DNA of 7,165 bases, taken from contig WGFF01000051.1 of NCBI GenBank assembly GCA_015492355.1, positions 1 to 7,165 on the forward strand, read 5' to 3'. The stretch comes from Deltaproteobacteria bacterium (GTDB lineage Bacteria; Desulfobacterota; GWC2-55-46; S146-73). Below are positions 5,862 through 7,165 of the stretch, one piece after another; the stretch's first letter is position 1, and each line of letters begins with the position of its first letter. The notes below the pieces were generated by a model. The model was given only the letters and a program-made list of their open reading frames with translations. It searched no databases and was not told the origin of the DNA. The translations under genes and the position numbers were made by a program.

Positions 5862-6971
5862 TTGATAGTAGGTGTTCCGAGGGAGATAAAGAACAATGAG
5901 TACAGGGTCTCGATGGTTCCCTCTGGTGTGAGGGTGCTCAGAGAAGGTGGATACAGGGTGATAGTGGAGAGGGGGGCTGGCAGAGGAAGCGGTATATCCG
6001 ATGAGGAATACGTCGAGGCAGGTGCAGAGATAGTTGAAAACCCTGAGGAGGTCTTCAGGAGGGCAGACCTTATTATCAAGGTAAAGGAGCCACAAAAAGA
6101 GGAGTATAGGTATCTGAGGGAGGGTTTGATACTCTTCTCCTTCCTCCATCTTGCCTCTTCGTGGTCCCTTACAGAGGTGCTTCTCAAAAGTGGTGTTACT
6201 GCCATTGCATACGAGACCGTCCAGAGGGATGATGGTCTCCTGCCCATACTGAAGCCCATGAGCGAGATAGCGGGTAGACTCTCTGTGCAGGCAGGTGCGC
6301 ATTATCTGCTAAAACCCTACGGTGGCAGGGGTGTACTGCTTGGTGGTGTGCCCGGGGTCAGAAGGGGGAGTGTTGCTGTTATAGGTGCTGGTACCGTTGG
6401 TGTGAATGCCACCAGGATGGCTGTTGGACTGGGTGCAGAGGTTACTGTACTCGATCTCAATCTCGAACGGTTCAGGTACCTCGATGACCTCTTCGGTGGA
6501 AGGGTGAGGACACTCATGTCCAATTCCTACAATATAGAGACTACCCTTAGGGAGGCTGACCTCCTTGTGGGGGCTGTACATCTGCCGGGTGCAAGGACAC
6601 CGAGGATTGTAACCAGGGATATGCTCTCCATCATGAAGAAGGGCTCGGTTATAGTGGATGTATCCGTTGACCAGGGTGGATGCGTGGAGACCATAAGACC
6701 AACAACACACGCAGAACCAGTATACGAGGTGGATGGTATTATACATTACGGGGTCTCGAACATCCCCGGTGCTGTACCAGAGACCTCCACCTACGCCCTT
6801 ACAAACGCAACACTCCCCTATGTGCTTACCCTTGTAAGGAAGGGGCTCAAAGATGCGGTCACAGATGACCCTTCCCTCAGACGGGGTGTCAACATCCACA
6901 ACGGCAGGATAACCCACAGGGCTGTTGCAGAGGCATTCGAAAAGGAATACACCCCCCTTGTATTCACCTGA
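5862..6971 (+). CDS. ald: Alanine dehydrogenase (NAD-dependent)
   Basis: The enzyme reversibly deaminates L-alanine to pyruvate, ammonia and NADH in the cytoplasm. It has an AlaDh/PNT N-terminal domain split around a Rossmann domain (about residues 130-300). I start it at TTG 5862 (369 aa), which gives MIVGVPREIKNNEYRV, the standard family opening. The ATG at 5844 would add six residues (MRRGFE) encoded by the ribosome site. Numbered from the TTG, Arg15, Lys75 (KVKEPQ), His96 and Asp270 (VDVSVDQGG) fall at the catalytic positions known from the Mycobacterium tuberculosis enzyme. The NAD loop GAGTVG lies at 175-180. The length is normal, and no transhydrogenase partner follows, so PntA is unlikely. 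It is 14 nt downstream of acuC, so the two are probably co-expressed, linking pyruvate/alanine and acetyl metabolism. An inverted repeat follows its stop. Confidence 0.95.
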   Translation: MIVGVPREIKNNEYRVSMVPSGVRVLREGGYRVIVERGAGRGSGISDEEYVEAGAEIVENPEEVFRRADLIIKVKEPQKEEYRYLREGLILFSFLHLASSWSLTEVLLKSGVTAIAYETVQRDDGLLPILKPMSEIAGRLSVQAGAHYLLKPYGGRGVLLGGVPGVRRGSVAVIGAGTVGVNATRMAVGLGAEVTVLDLNLERFRYLDDLFGGRVRTLMSNSYNIETTLREADLLVGAVHLPGARTPRIVTRDMLSIMKKGSVIVDVSVDQGGCVETIRPTTHAEPVYEVDGIIHYGVSNIPGAVPETSTYALTNATLPYVLTLVRKGLKDAVTDDPSLRRGVNIHNGRITHRAVAEAFEKEYTPLVFT

Positions 6972-6983
6972 TCCACCTTCCAT

Positions 6984-7007
6984 AAGTATACGGAAATCCG
7001 TATATTT
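6984..7007 (+). terminator. Inverted repeat after ald: weak terminator or operator
   Basis: TATACGGA at 6987-6994 and TCCGTATA at 6997-7004 are exact inverted repeats two bases apart. As RNA the stem extends to about 10 bp (with one G-U pair) around AAAT and runs into TTT (7005-7007). It lies 12 nt after the ald stop. The T-run is short and the stem A/U-rich, so termination would be weak. It also lies just before an outward promoter candidate and could be an operator instead. Confidence 0.4.
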
Positions 7008-7011
7008 GCCC

Positions 7012-7040
7012 TTGACTCAACCCTTCAAATAGGATATTTT
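7012..7040 (+). promoter_or_regulatory. Candidate outward promoter toward the right edge
   Basis: TTGACT (7012-7017) and TATTTT (7035-7040) are spaced by 17 bp. Both hexamers are near consensus, and A/T-rich sequence follows. It would transcribe the edge repeat and a gene beyond the window. That gene is not visible, so the call rests on the motif alone. Confidence 0.4.
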
Positions 7041-7059
7041 TAAAACTTAAATTTTCCTG

Positions 7060-7076
7060 AAGGGAGACCCTTTTTT
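7060..7076 (+). terminator. Short hairpin with T-run
   Basis: AAGGG (7060-7064) and CCCTT (7068-7072) enclose the loop AGA, and the T-run continues to 7076. A five-pair stem with six T in all is a minimal terminator-like structure. It could end transcripts from ald or attenuate those from the candidate promoter at 7012. A further hairpin (CCCTTTT 7100-7106 with AAAAGGG 7110-7116) follows without a T-tract. Confidence 0.35.
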
Positions 7077-7116
7077 GGTAAGTAAGGGCGTTTCCCTGCC
7101 CCTTTTTCCAAAAGGG

Positions 7117-7165
7117 TTTAGACCAGAAGTTTTGGGGAAGGGAGATTGAGGGAAACCCCTTTTTG
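7117..7165. repeat. Right copy of the interspersed extragenic repeat, cut by the window end
   Basis: Positions 7117-7163 match 5-50 apart from two substitutions and one extra A, in the same orientation. The copy runs off the window inside the palindrome's first arm, so its second arm and true end cannot be seen. The preceding bases contain TTTCCCT (7091-7097), the complement of AGGGAAA (7149-7155) inside this copy, so a larger dyad is possible. Confidence 0.8.

Noticed and set aside
5265..6302. 345-codon open frame on the minus strand opposite acuC/ald
   Set aside because: It is a shadow of two well-supported enzymes and its composition (Ser/Thr/Pro/His-rich) is that of an antisense frame.
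5844..6971. Transhydrogenase alpha subunit (PntA) instead of Ald
   Set aside because: The length, the MIVGVPREIKNNE-type opening, the Ald catalytic residues and the lack of a C-terminal membrane part or adjacent pntB all point to alanine dehydrogenase.
1..7165. Composite transposon or integrated element bounded by direct repeats
   Set aside because: There is no transposase, integrase or target duplication, the cargo is core metabolism and K+ transport, and codon use is uniform across the genes.

Overview
The window is ordinary bacterial chromosome carrying seven genes in two divergent clusters. The evidence for bacteria is sigma-70-like promoter hexamers at 17-bp spacing, purine-rich Shine-Dalgarno sites, TTG and GTG starts, and tight ATGA/TTGA gene overlaps. 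Codon use leans strongly on AGG for Arg and ATA for Ile. Together with THF-linked C1 genes that include a MetV-type protein, this suggests an anaerobe using the Wood-Ljungdahl (reductive acetyl-CoA) methyl branch, such as a Desulfobacterota- or Nitrospirota-like sulfate reducer or an acetogen. That taxonomic guess is inference and weak.

Left edge (1-265): no gene. It holds an interspersed repeat unit with a 16-bp perfect palindrome, two related G-rich/C-rich hairpin repeats, and two smaller hairpins. The same repeat unit begins again at the right edge (7117-7165) in the same orientation.

Minus-strand cluster (2876 down to 266): a strong promoter (TTGACA-17-TATTAT) drives a small charged coiled-coil protein of unknown function. 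It is followed by a TrkH/KtrB-type potassium channel subunit and a single-RCK TrkA/KtrA-type NAD-binding regulator. The last two make a complete K+ uptake system, and the small protein is probably co-transcribed.

Divergent control region (2798-3068): the two promoters face away from each other across a G/T-rich spacer. The rightward promoter (TTGAAA-17-TATACT) has an 8-bp perfect dyad over its -35 box and ends so close to the folD ATG that the mRNA should be leaderless or nearly so.

Plus-strand cluster (3069-6971): folD and metV overlap by 4 nt. A 140-nt gap follows, with a structured hairpin and two tiny chained reading frames, and then acuC and ald. FolD interconverts methylene-, methenyl- and formyl-THF. 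MetV is the Fe-S/Zn-type partner of MetF methylene-THF reductase, although no metF is present here. AcuC is a Zn-dependent deacetylase of the acetoin-utilisation type, likely to act on acetylated proteins such as acetyl-CoA synthetase. Ald interconverts alanine with pyruvate and ammonia. A plausible common theme is C1/acetyl-CoA/pyruvate metabolism, but the grouping itself is the only evidence for that. After ald come an inverted repeat, an outward promoter candidate and the second copy of the edge repeat. I found no mobile-element gene, RNA gene, CRISPR array or clearly novel multi-gene system.
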